Source of the DNA: Legionella quinlivanii
Lineage (GTDB): Bacteria; Pseudomonadota; Gammaproteobacteria; Legionellales; Legionellaceae
Direction of reading: 5' to 3'
DNA: 64,000 nt
Assembly (NCBI RefSeq): GCF_003265995.1
Contig: NZ_MVJN01000003.1
Location: 186,001-250,000, forward strand
Positions 8,102-17,754 of the stretch are shown here, piece after piece (the first letter of the stretch is position 1; every line of letters starts with the position of its first letter). The notes below the pieces were generated by a model that saw only the letters and a list, made by a program, of their open reading frames with translations, made no database searches and had not been told where the DNA came from. The translations under genes and the position numbers were made by a program.

Positions 8102-10252
8102 CTATAGATCTTGCCAGTCACCGTTTATCCAGTTGGAAGGAGGCAGGTTTGCCAGCTTTCGTTCCCAAGCCCTGATGATAAAGCTCTGCAACTCGTCTAA
8201 CGCAATGGTGCTTTCAACATACATGGAGGCTTTCTCCCTTATTTCTTGTGCCTTTTGATGCCGCCATGCCTTATCTGCAGCGACACGCATCGCAATCTCG
8301 ATATATTCTTTCTGATTGCGGGCAATAAGTCCGGATACTCCTATATAGCCGTATATTGAGGCGGTCCACTTGCTAAAGGGTATGTCAAAGGGAAGGGTTA
8401 CAATAGGAACCCCTAGCATTATGGCGTCGAAGCTTGAAGACATGCCGCAAAGAGGAAATGAATCTAAACAACAATCGACAGACATTAGCAGGGAATGAGC
8501 ATCTTGTTTAGATAAAGTCGACAGAAAGATAACCCGGTTGAAATTCTGCCCCAACGTATTCTTAAGTCTTGCTTTAAGAATTTTACCTGAGGGAGAATCA
8601 CTGCGAAGGATTGCAATCATTGCATGAGGATCGGCCTTCAACAAATCAATTAACATTTCATCCATTAACGGATGGACCTTGGGAGGAGTATTAGCGCATA
8701 AGTAAATATGCTTCTCTGGCCCGCAATTCAATAGCTTCTTGCGTACTTCACTCCGTCCTTTTTCCGATACTCTGGTATTGACATTATGTGATGGCCTTTC
8801 AATCCAGTAAGGGGGGTGCTCAAGATAGGAAACTGCTGTCTTATAGAAAACATCTGGCTTAACAGGCTCAGCTGATTTCCATGAAATGTAATAATCGGCG
8901 TTAGTCAACCCATTGGTCCAATTGGGTTCCAGCAAGATCATCTGAAGGTGTGCGAGACGTGCCATTAGCGGGAAAAATAGCGAAAGGGTGCAGGGTGCGG
9001 AAACTATAATATCGAGTTTTTGTTCCGCAATGATTTTAATTGCGGCCAGGCTATCGTCAGCTGGAAATACTATAATTCTATCCGCATTCGCTAACCTGCT
9101 TTCAGCAATTTGAGAGTTACTCTCTTTTCCAGGGAACAAGTAAACGGTATCAAATATCTTTTTGTCTAACCTGCTCAATAAGCCAGACATCATTGGTATG
9201 AAATCGTAAACTATAAAGCCAATCTTTATCTTTCGACCCTGTTGTATTGATGCAGGCAATCGTTCAGTGGTATGAGGCGCTGTATAATTAAGCTCTGGCC
9301 ATGTAGAAAACGCAAATTGCTCAAATGCCTGCATCGCATGAGGGTATTGCATAGAGCCTGCATCAGGAGAGGTAAATATACTCTGCCACGGCACCCATTC
9401 AAGTAATAAGTCTTTAGATGGGGATGTAAGAGTTATTGATTCACGTGCTAATAGTTTACATGATTCTATAAACTCGCTAATTGCTTTGTCAGCAGGGATG
9501 AAGGGTAGAGTTAGTGTCTCAATGATATTTAAGTTATGTATTATCTTTTGCGAGTCGCTGGTCAAATTTTGAAATATATCTTTGATGGTTTCACAAATGC
9601 CTGAATAAAAGTCATGCTCAATATTTAAGTGTTTACCCTGATATACAATGTTTTTGGCAGTCTGGAAATCAATAGGCTTTTGGGCAAGCTCTGTTATAAA
9701 ATATTGCTGTAGTTTTTTAAAATCTTCAGGACTACAAACTTCTTTAATATCTCGATAATTTATTAAAAAACTTATGTACATTCCAAAGTCAATCACCTTT
9801 CTGTAGAACTCAGAGACCAGAATGCTTGAGGTAATTTCTTCGCCCGAAGTCTTTTTCATGAAGGCAAAATAACGCTGGAAGTGATTATGGATAGCACAAG
9901 TCTGGAGATAGTATAGCCGTAACCAATGATCTTCAGGATATATCGTTATACCCTTTTCAAGGATCCCGCAAGCAGTTGTCACATCATTAAGGCGCAACGT
10001 AGCTAAGGCTGAAAGGGTATAGTTTGTGAGGGTAGTTTGTTTCAATCGGGATAGTTTTCGATATATTTTTTCTGCTTGGCCGCTACAGTCACCTTCTGCA
10101 AACTGCCAGAGTTTCATCAAATCATCAGGGCTGCTTCGATTCAGGCCGAAGGTTTTAGCGAAATTAATATTATTTTTTTTCCGAAGGATGGCTTGAAGAC
10201 ATTTTTTCGCCTTTGGAGGGGTAACTTTTTTAATAAAATTGTAAAATATCAT
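8102..10252 (-). CDS. GT41/OGT-like glycosyltransferase, copy 2
   Basis: 716 residues, collinear with the protein at 3734-5932 over its whole length: the same N-terminal TPR-like helical region, and the same catalytic blocks (KIGFIVYD, EPNWTNG, NTPPKVHPLMDEM, CLDSFPLCGMSSSFDAIMLGVPI). Both copies keep the motifs, so both should be active. Divergence is spread along the gene, so the duplication is not recent. The UDP-sugar-binding region is well conserved between copies while the N-terminal repeats vary more; the copies may therefore share a donor but differ in acceptor. That last point is inference. Confidence 0.75.
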   Translation of the reverse strand: MIFYNFIKKVTPPKAKKCLQAILRKKNNINFAKTFGLNRSSPDDLMKLWQFAEGDCSGQAEKIYRKLSRLKQTTLTNYTLSALATLRLNDVTTACGILEKGITIYPEDHWLRLYYLQTCAIHNHFQRYFAFMKKTSGEEITSSILVSEFYRKVIDFGMYISFLINYRDIKEVCSPEDFKKLQQYFITELAQKPIDFQTAKNIVYQGKHLNIEHDFYSGICETIKDIFQNLTSDSQKIIHNLNIIETLTLPFIPADKAISEFIESCKLLARESITLTSPSKDLLLEWVPWQSIFTSPDAGSMQYPHAMQAFEQFAFSTWPELNYTAPHTTERLPASIQQGRKIKIGFIVYDFIPMMSGLLSRLDKKIFDTVYLFPGKESNSQIAESRLANADRIIVFPADDSLAAIKIIAEQKLDIIVSAPCTLSLFFPLMARLAHLQMILLEPNWTNGLTNADYYISWKSAEPVKPDVFYKTAVSYLEHPPYWIERPSHNVNTRVSEKGRSEVRKKLLNCGPEKHIYLCANTPPKVHPLMDEMLIDLLKADPHAMIAILRSDSPSGKILKARLKNTLGQNFNRVIFLSTLSKQDAHSLLMSVDCCLDSFPLCGMSSSFDAIMLGVPIVTLPFDIPFSKWTASIYGYIGVSGLIARNQKEYIEIAMRVAADKAWRHQKAQEIREKASMYVESTIALDELQSFIIRAWERKLANLPPSNWINGDWQDL

Positions 10253-10350
10253 ACCTTTGGCAATCCTGTGTATTTATTGGGCATAGCATAGTAGAATTTT
10301 CCCTAACGAATGCCCAACGCAATGAACTCTATTTTCGATTTCGCTCTGGA

Positions 10351-11487
10351 TTAATATTTTTTCCACACTATACGATTCACATAATCGACATGGCTGTGAA
10401 TAATCCGAACAATTTTATCAGAGACATTAGGCATGCTGTAGTCGCTAACAAGTCGCAGTTGCCTTTTCTCGCCACGAGACTGTGATTCCAGGATGTCCAG
10501 TCCCTGAAGAATTCGCTCTGCTTCAAGCCCTGTCATCATTGTGCTTGCTTCTTCCATGCCCTCGGGTCTTTCATGGGCCTCGCGTAGATTGAGTGCAGGG
10601 AAGTTGAGAATAGATGATTCTTCATTAATTGTTCCGCTGTCCGACAGTACTGCTTTTGCCGACATTTGCAGTTTTACATAATCAAGAAAGCCGAGCGGCT
10701 TCAATGGGCGTATTAACTCGTGCAGGCGCACTCCAGTCGTATCCAATCGTTTCTGCGTACGCGGATGGGTTGACAAAATAACAGGTAACTCATACTTCTC
10801 GGCTACAGCGTTCAGAGCCGAGACCAGTTTGTGAAATGATTTATCTGATTCAATGTTTTCTTCACGATGAGCGCTGACTACGAAGTATTGTTCTTTCTGT
10901 AAGTTCAAACGATCTATTACTTCAGCGGCTTGAATTTTTGGTAAATAGTGATTGAGAACCTCGTACATCGGACTACCTGTCTTGATAATCTGATCTGGAG
11001 GTAAGCCTTCGCGAAGCAGATAATCTCGGGCTATCGTGCTATAAGTCAGGTTTATATCGGCGGTATGGTCAACAATGCGGCGGTTGGTTTCTTCTGGTAC
11101 CCGTTGATCAAAACAGCGATTGCCCGCTTCCATATGAAAAATAGGGATCTGGCGTCGTTTCGCCGGTATTACCGACAGGCAACTGTTCGTGTCACCCAGA
11201 ACCAGTAGTGCCTCAGGCATGTATTCTGCCAGAACGCGATCAACAGCTATGATCAGATTTCCAATTGTATGTGCGGCACCTGTACTGCCCGAAGCGCTAT
11301 CAAGAAAAGCATCCGGTTTACGAATTCCTAAATCATCAAAGAAGATCTGGTTCAATTCATAATCGTAATTCTGGCCTGTGTGTACCAGGATGTGATCACA
11401 GTGTTCATCCAGGGCTGCCAACACACGTGACAGTCTGATAATTTCTGGCCGTGTGCCAATGACCGTCATTACTTTAAGTTTTTTCAT
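10351..11487 (-). CDS. fnlC: UDP-GlcNAc 2-epimerase-type enzyme, last step of UDP-L-FucNAc synthesis
   Basis: ATG at 11487 is chosen over an upstream in-frame ATG at 11544: it has a GAGGAT ribosome site, avoids overlap with the upstream gene, and gives the usual N-terminus KLKVMTVIGTRPEIIRLS. 378 residues, a full-length non-hydrolysing 2-epimerase (WecB fold), with the LVHTGQNYD segment and HMEAGNRCFD characteristic of the FnlC/WbjD/CapG branch. It follows FnlB and FnlA in one operon (7-nt gap to fnlB), the standard order for conversion of UDP-GlcNAc to UDP-N-acetyl-L-fucosamine. WbjD converts UDP-N-acetyl-L-pneumosamine to UDP-L-FucNAc. Cytoplasmic. Confidence 0.9.
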   Translation of the reverse strand: MKKLKVMTVIGTRPEIIRLSRVLAALDEHCDHILVHTGQNYDYELNQIFFDDLGIRKPDAFLDSASGSTGAAHTIGNLIIAVDRVLAEYMPEALLVLGDTNSCLSVIPAKRRQIPIFHMEAGNRCFDQRVPEETNRRIVDHTADINLTYSTIARDYLLREGLPPDQIIKTGSPMYEVLNHYLPKIQAAEVIDRLNLQKEQYFVVSAHREENIESDKSFHKLVSALNAVAEKYELPVILSTHPRTQKRLDTTGVRLHELIRPLKPLGFLDYVKLQMSAKAVLSDSGTINEESSILNFPALNLREAHERPEGMEEASTMMTGLEAERILQGLDILESQSRGEKRQLRLVSDYSMPNVSDKIVRIIHSHVDYVNRIVWKKY

Positions 11488-11494
11488 TTTATCC

Positions 11495-12622
11495 TCAAAC
11501 CGGGCAAGCATAGGTATCGGGGTGCGAACGATCAAAAATTTCATTGGCCCATAGCATCACGATCATTTCATCATCGCCGATATTGGTAATATCGTGTGTC
11601 CATCCTGGAACTGTTTCCACAACCTCGGCACACTCACCATCAGTAAAAATTTCGTGCTTTTCGCCTGTTTGTATGTGACGAAACAGAAACCGTGCCTTGC
11701 CTTTAATTACCAGAAACTTTTCTGTTTTGCTATGATGATAGTGGCCGCCGCGAGTAACACCTGGATGAGCCGTAAAATAGGAAAACTGACCGCTATCCTG
11801 CGTTTTTAGCATTTCGACAAAGGAGCCTCTTACATCCACATGTTGCTGCAACTTGTAATGAAATAAATCGACGGGTAAATAACTGACATAGGTCGAGTAC
11901 AAAGCCCGTATAAAACCCGTCCCAACCCGCTCAGTGGTAAGCGATTGCCGGCTTTCTTTGAAACGTTGAATCAGCTCGACTACTTCACCGACGGTGCTTG
12001 AATACTGGGGTGTTATGCATGCGAATCCATTGGCGCTAATCGCGGTTTCTATTCCATCCATAATGCTGATGAACGATTCAACCACATCATCGACATAGAC
12101 CAGCGACAATGGAGCTGAGCTATCATGCACCTGCACTGGCAAGCCGCGTGCAATATTGTGGCAAAATGTTGCGACCGCCGAGTTGTAGTTCGGGCGACAC
12201 CATTTCCCAAACACATTAGGCAGCCTGAAAACATAGGACGAAACATTTTTTTCTTTTGCTGCAGTGAAAACCGCATCCTCTGCGGCAAGCTTGCTGCGCC
12301 CGTAATCATTGTCTTTCTCTGCCTGAATGGATGAGGCAAACACCAGCGAGACAGGTCGGTTTTCTGCGGCACTCGTAGCGCAAACTGCATCACACAGCAT
12401 TTCTGTCAGATTTCGATTGCCAGTTATGAATTCATCCGGATCATGAGGACGATTTACGCCTGCAAGATGAAATATAACATCGACCCCCTTAAGTTTAAAC
12501 GCCAGCTCATTGGGGTCATTCGACCTGTCGAAACAGATTACCTCTACATCATTCCGCTCGCTAAGACGCTGGCTTAAATTTCTTGCAATAAACCCTTGTG
12601 AGCCTGTAATTAATACCTTCAC
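11495..12622 (-). CDS. fnlB: FnlB/WbjC/CapF-type reductase with C-terminal cupin
   Basis: 375 residues starting with GTG at 12622, which overlaps the stop of fnlA by one base (TAGTG), so translation is coupled. The N-terminal half is an extended SDR with a GSQGFIARN nucleotide-binding loop. The C-terminal 115 residues form a cupin containing GVTRGGHYHHSKTEKF, the zinc-binding signature of CapF. In this family the cupin first epimerises the 4-keto sugar at C3 and the SDR domain then reduces it at C4 with NADPH. It is the second step of the UDP-L-FucNAc pathway, with complete domains on both sides. Confidence 0.92.
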   Translation of the reverse strand: MKVLITGSQGFIARNLSQRLSERNDVEVICFDRSNDPNELAFKLKGVDVIFHLAGVNRPHDPDEFITGNRNLTEMLCDAVCATSAAENRPVSLVFASSIQAEKDNDYGRSKLAAEDAVFTAAKEKNVSSYVFRLPNVFGKWCRPNYNSAVATFCHNIARGLPVQVHDSSAPLSLVYVDDVVESFISIMDGIETAISANGFACITPQYSSTVGEVVELIQRFKESRQSLTTERVGTGFIRALYSTYVSYLPVDLFHYKLQQHVDVRGSFVEMLKTQDSGQFSYFTAHPGVTRGGHYHHSKTEKFLVIKGKARFLFRHIQTGEKHEIFTDGECAEVVETVPGWTHDITNIGDDEMIVMLWANEIFDRSHPDTYACPV

Positions 12623-13668
12623 TACACGAGCTCCGGAATGGCAGTTTCTCGTCTTACGATTTTCTGCATGTACTCCAGCTTCATTAGCAGCTTTTTCATT
12701 CCCTCGACATCTAATCGCCTGGTATTGTGTGAATTGTATTCTTCTTCGTGGAGAGCCTGGGTAATCCGTTGCTCCCCCTTTTCTACAAATTTACCATAAT
12801 TCAGATCACGGATATCGGGTGGAACCCGGAAATAATCACCAAGGTCTTCTGCGTATGCACGCTCTTCTCTGCTCAGCAGGGATTCATAAAGTTTTTCGCC
12901 ATGACGCGAGCCAATGATCGACACAGGATGGTCTTCTTTATGCATCAGCTCAAGAATGGCTTTAGTGAGGGTTTCTACTGTCGCAGCAGGGGCTTTCTGC
13001 ACAAAGATGTCCCCATTTCTCCCGTGTTCAAAGGCGAATAGAACTAGATCAACTGAGTCTGCCAGTGTCATCATAAACCTTGTCATCTGAGGATCAGTGA
13101 TGGTTATTTTATTGCCATTGAAAACCTGTTCCGTAAATAATGGAATTACTGACCCGCGTGACCCCATCACATTACCATAGCGCGTGCCGCAGATGATTGT
13201 CTGTGTGGCGTCAAGATTGCGGCTGGCAGCTACCATCACTTTTTCCATCATCGCTTTGCTGATGCCCATCGCATTGATTGGATAGACTGCTTTATCTGTG
13301 CTCAAACAGACAACGCGACGTACGTTCGCTTCGATAGCCGCATTTAAAACGTTTTCGGTGCCGAGCACATTGGTTCGAAATGCTTCCATCGGATGGAATT
13401 CACAGGATGGTACCTGTTTCAGGGCGGCCGCGTGAAAAATAAAGTCGCTTCCACGCATGGCTGCCGCAACGCTTTGTTTATTGCGGACATCACCAAGATA
13501 GAATTTAAGCCGGGGATCGTCGTATGCCTTACGCATATCGTCCTGCTTTTTCTCATCTCGGCTAAAAATTCGTATTTCTCGCAGATTAGTATTAAGCATT
13601 CGCTTAAGTACCGCATTGCCAAACGAGCCAGTCCCTCCAGTGATCATCAATATTTTTTGACTAAACAT
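12622..13668 (-). CDS. fnlA: UDP-GlcNAc 4,6-dehydratase / 5-epimerase
   Basis: ATG at 13668 is preferred over TTG at 13674 because a GAGA ribosome site lies about 8 nt before it. About 348 residues. The Rossmann motif TGGTGSFGNAVLKR stands at the N-terminus, and the SDR active site appears as LSTDKAVYPINAMGISK, the modified Met/Lys site (MGISKA) of the FnlA/WbjB/CapE branch in place of the usual Tyr-x3-Lys. It produces the 2-acetamido-2,6-dideoxy-L-arabino-4-hexulose intermediate. First gene of the fnlABC operon; the 238-nt gap before the divergent methyltransferase should hold its promoter. Confidence 0.92.
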   Translation of the reverse strand: MFSQKILMITGGTGSFGNAVLKRMLNTNLREIRIFSRDEKKQDDMRKAYDDPRLKFYLGDVRNKQSVAAAMRGSDFIFHAAALKQVPSCEFHPMEAFRTNVLGTENVLNAAIEANVRRVVCLSTDKAVYPINAMGISKAMMEKVMVAASRNLDATQTIICGTRYGNVMGSRGSVIPLFTEQVFNGNKITITDPQMTRFMMTLADSVDLVLFAFEHGRNGDIFVQKAPAATVETLTKAILELMHKEDHPVSIIGSRHGEKLYESLLSREERAYAEDLGDYFRVPPDIRDLNYGKFVEKGEQRITQALHEEEYNSHNTRRLDVEGMKKLLMKLEYMQKIVRRETAIPELV

Positions 13669-13906
13669 ATCCAAGTTCTCAATTTAAATAGATTGAATGA
13701 CTCATTTCCCCGGCATTTTTAGATTTGAAATCAAAAGCTATCGAGGGAGAAAATCCGTCTTTGCGGGGAGTTTATCATCACTGGATATTGCATTGTAGAC
13801 ATAACAATAAAAAAATGAAAAAAGAATGAACTTGGATTTTAAAAACTAGTATACACTTGTCAGCCATATTAGAATCACAAACAAAAACAATAGGATTGTA
13901 TTTAAG

Positions 13907-14782
13907 ATGAGGAAGTGTCTCGAGTGCGGTACGCTCTTTGATATCCAAGGGCATAATTGTCATGTCTGTGAGGGAGTGTGCGCGGTAGTCGATGGCTTTC
14001 CTTCGTTTGCGCCTTCTTTTGCCCATGAGGGGAAGGGGTTCGATCCGGATAGCTTTGCTGCATTGGCCAGACTCGAGGCATCAAATTTCTGGTTTCGCGC
14101 GCGTAACCATCTTATTACCTGGTCACTTTCCCATTATCGGCCTAAATTCCAGTCTTTTCTTGAAATAGGTTGTGGAACCGGTTTTGTGTTGTGGGGCATC
14201 TCTCAAATATTTCCTCAAGCAAATCTGCATGGCAGTGAACTATTCACAGCTGGATTACAATTTGCAGCCCAGAGACTTCCATTTGCAAATCTTATGCAAA
14301 TGGATGCAAGAAACATTCCCTTTGATAACGAGTTTGATTCGATAGGTGCCTTCGATGTGATAGAGCATATTGAAGAGGATTCATTGGTTTTAGCGCAGGT
14401 ATTCCAGGCATTAAAACCGGGGGGCGTTTGCATGCTTTCCGTGCCTCAGCATCCCTGGCTCTGGAGTCCCATGGATGAATATGCCTGTCATGTAAGACGT
14501 TACAAGGCAGACGAACTGCATAACAAAGTAAGAAACGCGGGTTTTAAGATTTTACGCAGCACGTCATTTGTGACCAGTTTATTGCCCGCGATGATGTTAT
14601 CAAGGTTTGTGCAAAAATTTAAAGGACCTCAAGCCCACAGGGATTACTCTGAGCTTCAGATATCCCCGGTGCTTAATTCTATTTTTGAAAAAATGCTGCG
14701 TGCAGAAATTGGGCTTATCAAAAGAGGAGTCAGTTTACCTATTGGCGGCTCACGATTTATTGTTGCAGAAAAGCCAGAATGA
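13907..14782 (+). CDS. Class I SAM methyltransferase with N-terminal zinc-ribbon-like motif
   Basis: 291 residues. The N-terminus has two Cys pairs, CLEC and CHVC, separated by about 10 residues, which could bind zinc. Motif I of class I methyltransferases follows as FLEIGCGTGF near residue 86, with a motif II/III region GAFDVIEHIEED and LKPGGVCMLSVPQHP downstream. The HVRRYKADEL segment resembles sugar or polyprenyl-chain methyltransferases of polysaccharide clusters. It is transcribed alone, divergently from fnlABC. A role in methylating the surface glycan is inferred from its location only. Confidence 0.7.
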   Translation: MRKCLECGTLFDIQGHNCHVCEGVCAVVDGFPSFAPSFAHEGKGFDPDSFAALARLEASNFWFRARNHLITWSLSHYRPKFQSFLEIGCGTGFVLWGISQIFPQANLHGSELFTAGLQFAAQRLPFANLMQMDARNIPFDNEFDSIGAFDVIEHIEEDSLVLAQVFQALKPGGVCMLSVPQHPWLWSPMDEYACHVRRYKADELHNKVRNAGFKILRSTSFVTSLLPAMMLSRFVQKFKGPQAHRDYSELQISPVLNSIFEKMLRAEIGLIKRGVSLPIGGSRFIVAEKPE

Positions 14783-14970
14783 TTGCCTAATAGCTTCACA
14801 TAACATAGATACGTCTGTTTAATATGCTTATGGGAGGTTATTGTTACAGAGCTCTAAACCGGAGTCGACTGAACTGGAGCGAGTAGTTTTACAATCCGCC
14901 CAGATCGGGTTTTATGTGCTTCACAGTTTAAATGAGAATCTGTACCAAAATTTCCCGGATGGCTTAATTA

Positions 14971-16470
14971 CTAGAATTGAAAATAAAGAAATGGACTGGT
15001 AATGTTTGTACCAAATGTCGTTAATATACTTACAATTCCCAGGGTTGTACAAATAACTGCTACTAAAATACAAAGCGCTTGGCTGACTCTTGCTCCACTG
15101 TATTCGTCCAGTTGTATTCTGTTCTCCAGTAAAACAAGCAATTCATAGATGTTTGGGAATGCCCAGATAACAATCATGGACAATAATGCATAGCCTATAA
15201 ATGACATCATGCTCAAATTTGCGAATAGCGTTTCCCAGTGCATCCCTTCTGTTCGTCCTGTCATGCTGTTAATTAACATATGTGCTGAATGCACCGAATC
15301 GGCTCTGAAGAATACCCAGGCCACAATGACCAGAATAAAAGTTAGCACAATGCTTAATGGCGCCGCTAACATTTTTGGAATAACACCGGATAGGCCGAAG
15401 TTGCGCTTGAATTTATGCCAGAGGTGATTAACACATAAATAGGAGCCATGCAGCCCCCCCCAGATGATGAATGTCCAGTTTGCCCCATGCCATAAACCGC
15501 CTAATAACATCGTTGCCATTAGATTGTTTAATTTTCGTACTTCGCCTTTCCTGCTCCCACCCAGGGGAATGTAAAGATAGTCGCGCAGAAATTGGGAGAG
15601 AGTCATGTGCCAGCGGCGCCAGAACTCAATAATGTTTTGTGCCTTGTAAGGTGAATTAAAATTGATTGGCAGTTTAATTCCGAACAGTATTGAAAGGCCG
15701 ACGGCCATGTCAGAGTATCCGGAAAAATCAAAGTAAATCTGAAGGGTATAGGCCAAGGCCCCCACCCAGGCGACCCATATATCAACAGCCTGCCCAATAG
15801 CTACCGCGTTGAAGACGGGATCTGCATATGCACTGATAGGATCTGCGAGTAATAGTTTTTTACTTAAGCCAATAAAAAAGAGAATAATTCCTATCGCTAC
15901 ATTCCTCGATCTAATCCGATAAATCTCGGGATTTTTGAATTGCGGCATCATCTGCTTATGGTGAAGAATTGGGCCTGCAATCAAGTGTGGAAACCAGGTA
16001 ACAAATAACAGGTAGTGCCAGAAGTTATACTCTTCAGTAGTTTTTCTCCAGGTATCTACAAGAAACGCAATTTGAGTAAAGCTGAAAAAGGAAATTCCCA
16101 GAGGCAATACCAGATATAGTGTGGGGAGATTCATGCCAGTTGCCCTGGCAATTTCACCAAGAAAGAAATTTGAGTATTTGTAATAACAGAGCAGCAACAG
16201 GTTTCCGGTAATTCCTGCAAATAATGCGAGCCGTGCTCTGGCACTGCGCTCCTGGTTCATTGAGATAAAGCAACCGATACTGTAATTGAAAACGATAGAG
16301 GTCAGTAGTAATACGATATATTTAGTGCTCCACCAGCCATAGAAAAACAGGGAGGCAGCTGCCAAAAAGATGGCTCCCGCTTTTTTCCCAAACAGGTTTG
16401 CAATCAGAAAAAAGCCAATCATGACGATTGGGAGAAACGCAAAAATAAATTCAAGGGATGTAAAAAGCAT
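14971..16470 (-). CDS. MBOAT-family O-acyltransferase (AlgI-like)
   Basis: ATG at 16470 is chosen over upstream in-frame starts; it has AGAGAAA before it and begins the first hydrophobic segment directly. 499 residues, polytopic. It contains the MBOAT core: FWRRWHMTLSQFLRDYLYIPLGG and, further on, LLGGLWHGANWTFIIWGGLHG with the catalytic His. AlgI/DltB-type proteins pass acyl groups (usually acetyl) across the inner membrane to polysaccharide. The divergent SGNH-like gene at 16671 is its likely periplasmic partner, as with AlgI-AlgJ/X. Confidence 0.85.
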   Translation of the reverse strand: MLFTSLEFIFAFLPIVMIGFFLIANLFGKKAGAIFLAAASLFFYGWWSTKYIVLLLTSIVFNYSIGCFISMNQERSARARLALFAGITGNLLLLCYYKYSNFFLGEIARATGMNLPTLYLVLPLGISFFSFTQIAFLVDTWRKTTEEYNFWHYLLFVTWFPHLIAGPILHHKQMMPQFKNPEIYRIRSRNVAIGIILFFIGLSKKLLLADPISAYADPVFNAVAIGQAVDIWVAWVGALAYTLQIYFDFSGYSDMAVGLSILFGIKLPINFNSPYKAQNIIEFWRRWHMTLSQFLRDYLYIPLGGSRKGEVRKLNNLMATMLLGGLWHGANWTFIIWGGLHGSYLCVNHLWHKFKRNFGLSGVIPKMLAAPLSIVLTFILVIVAWVFFRADSVHSAHMLINSMTGRTEGMHWETLFANLSMMSFIGYALLSMIVIWAFPNIYELLVLLENRIQLDEYSGARVSQALCILVAVICTTLGIVSILTTFGTNITSPFLYFQF

Positions 16471-16670
16471 AATTTCTCTATGTAATTCATTTTTTAAATT
16501 ACGCCAGTCTACATTCGATTGATAGTTTGTCAAAGTCGCAAGACAAGATTCTTATAAGAGTTTAACTCTTTGTATTTTGGCTAACCTGTACAACCCTGGG
16601 AATTGGAAGTATATTGATGACCTTTGTGGAATCAGCATTATCAGCCTTTTCTCTATTTTTAACTTAAACA

Positions 16671-17705
16671 ATGAACTCATATAGACTATTTATCATCTCC
16701 TCAGCTATTACAACATTCATCATTGGCGCCACCTATTTTACGGCCTTCAACTATCAGTTTGGCGCACCAATTCCGGCTTCATACGATCTTGCAAACTGGG
16801 TTATCCTGAAAGAAGATATTGCCAGAAGAGCAACAGGGAAACGAATACTGTTTGTCGCTGACTCCAATGTGTTATTCGGAATGGACAGTGCCTATATTGA
16901 AAAAAAATTGGGAAGGCCAGTCATCAACATGGGGCTTCACGGGGGGCTCCCATTGGACTGGATACTTAATGTTGCTGTACGGAATGCACGCCGCGGAGAC
17001 ACAGTCATACTGCCGCTGGTATGGGGATATTATCTGACTGATTACAGAGATTTGAATAACTGGATAGTAGAACAGGTAGTCGCATGGAATCGCTCCTATT
17101 ATGACGGACTTAGCCTGGGAAGGAAAATACGGTTTATCAAGTCAGTCTCCCTTGCTGATCTTAAGCAAAATATATCAGTAAAATTCAATAAGGAAGCGAT
17201 ATTAACGGAAAACCCGTTTCTTCATACCCAAACGCCCAGCGAGGCGCTTGCGTACTATGATAAGGCCGCCAGTGCTCAGGAAACATTTTCATATTCCTAT
17301 GTGAACATGAATAACCATGGCGACATGCTGCATACCTGTGGGGTTAATATATCTGCTAGCGGAGCGAGCTACTCATATCCCAAGAAAGATTCATCCCTTA
17401 ATAAACACTCAGCTAACTTACTGATGAAGAGTATAAAAGCGATGGAGGCTCGAGGCGTTAATGTGTTTGTCATGGCGCCAGTACAGGTGGATAGCGAAAT
17501 TACACGATCCGGCTGGTATCAGGCGGCAATCAGTAATTTATGGTCAGAGCTTAGGAATATGGGAGTGAATCTCCTGGGCACGCCCGATGACTTTTTCTTT
17601 AAACCGGAAAGTTTTTTCAATACTGAATATCATTTAAACTGTGCGGCAAATCAGGATAGATCAGAACGTATTATAAACTTACTTTCTCCTGTCATGGAAA
17701 GATGA
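16671..17705 (+). CDS. SGNH/AlgJ-DltD-like envelope protein, partner of MBOAT
   Basis: 344 residues with one N-terminal membrane anchor (about 6-28). SGNH-like blocks are visible: FVADSNVLFG with Ser65 (block I, GDS changed to ADS), NMGLHGG near 86-92 (block II), and EYHLNCA with His321. The aspartate of the usual D-x-x-H motif is not present at its normal spacing (the sequence reads N-T-E-Y-H), so the triad is either altered or completed by another residue. It is divergently paired with the MBOAT gene. This is the layout of systems in which the MBOAT exports the acyl group and the SGNH protein attaches it to the polymer. Fold assignment is by motif only. Confidence 0.6.
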   Translation: MNSYRLFIISSAITTFIIGATYFTAFNYQFGAPIPASYDLANWVILKEDIARRATGKRILFVADSNVLFGMDSAYIEKKLGRPVINMGLHGGLPLDWILNVAVRNARRGDTVILPLVWGYYLTDYRDLNNWIVEQVVAWNRSYYDGLSLGRKIRFIKSVSLADLKQNISVKFNKEAILTENPFLHTQTPSEALAYYDKAASAQETFSYSYVNMNNHGDMLHTCGVNISASGASYSYPKKDSSLNKHSANLLMKSIKAMEARGVNVFVMAPVQVDSEITRSGWYQAAISNLWSELRNMGVNLLGTPDDFFFKPESFFNTEYHLNCAANQDRSERIINLLSPVMER

Positions 17706-17754
17706 ATACGGCTCCTTTTCTGGAGCAGTATCCACTTTCAATCCGTATGGGCAT

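Noticed and set aside
17706-17754. Nested inverted repeats between the SGNH-like and acyltransferase-3 genes
   Set aside because: Stem is short and there is no T-tract; too weak to call a terminator.
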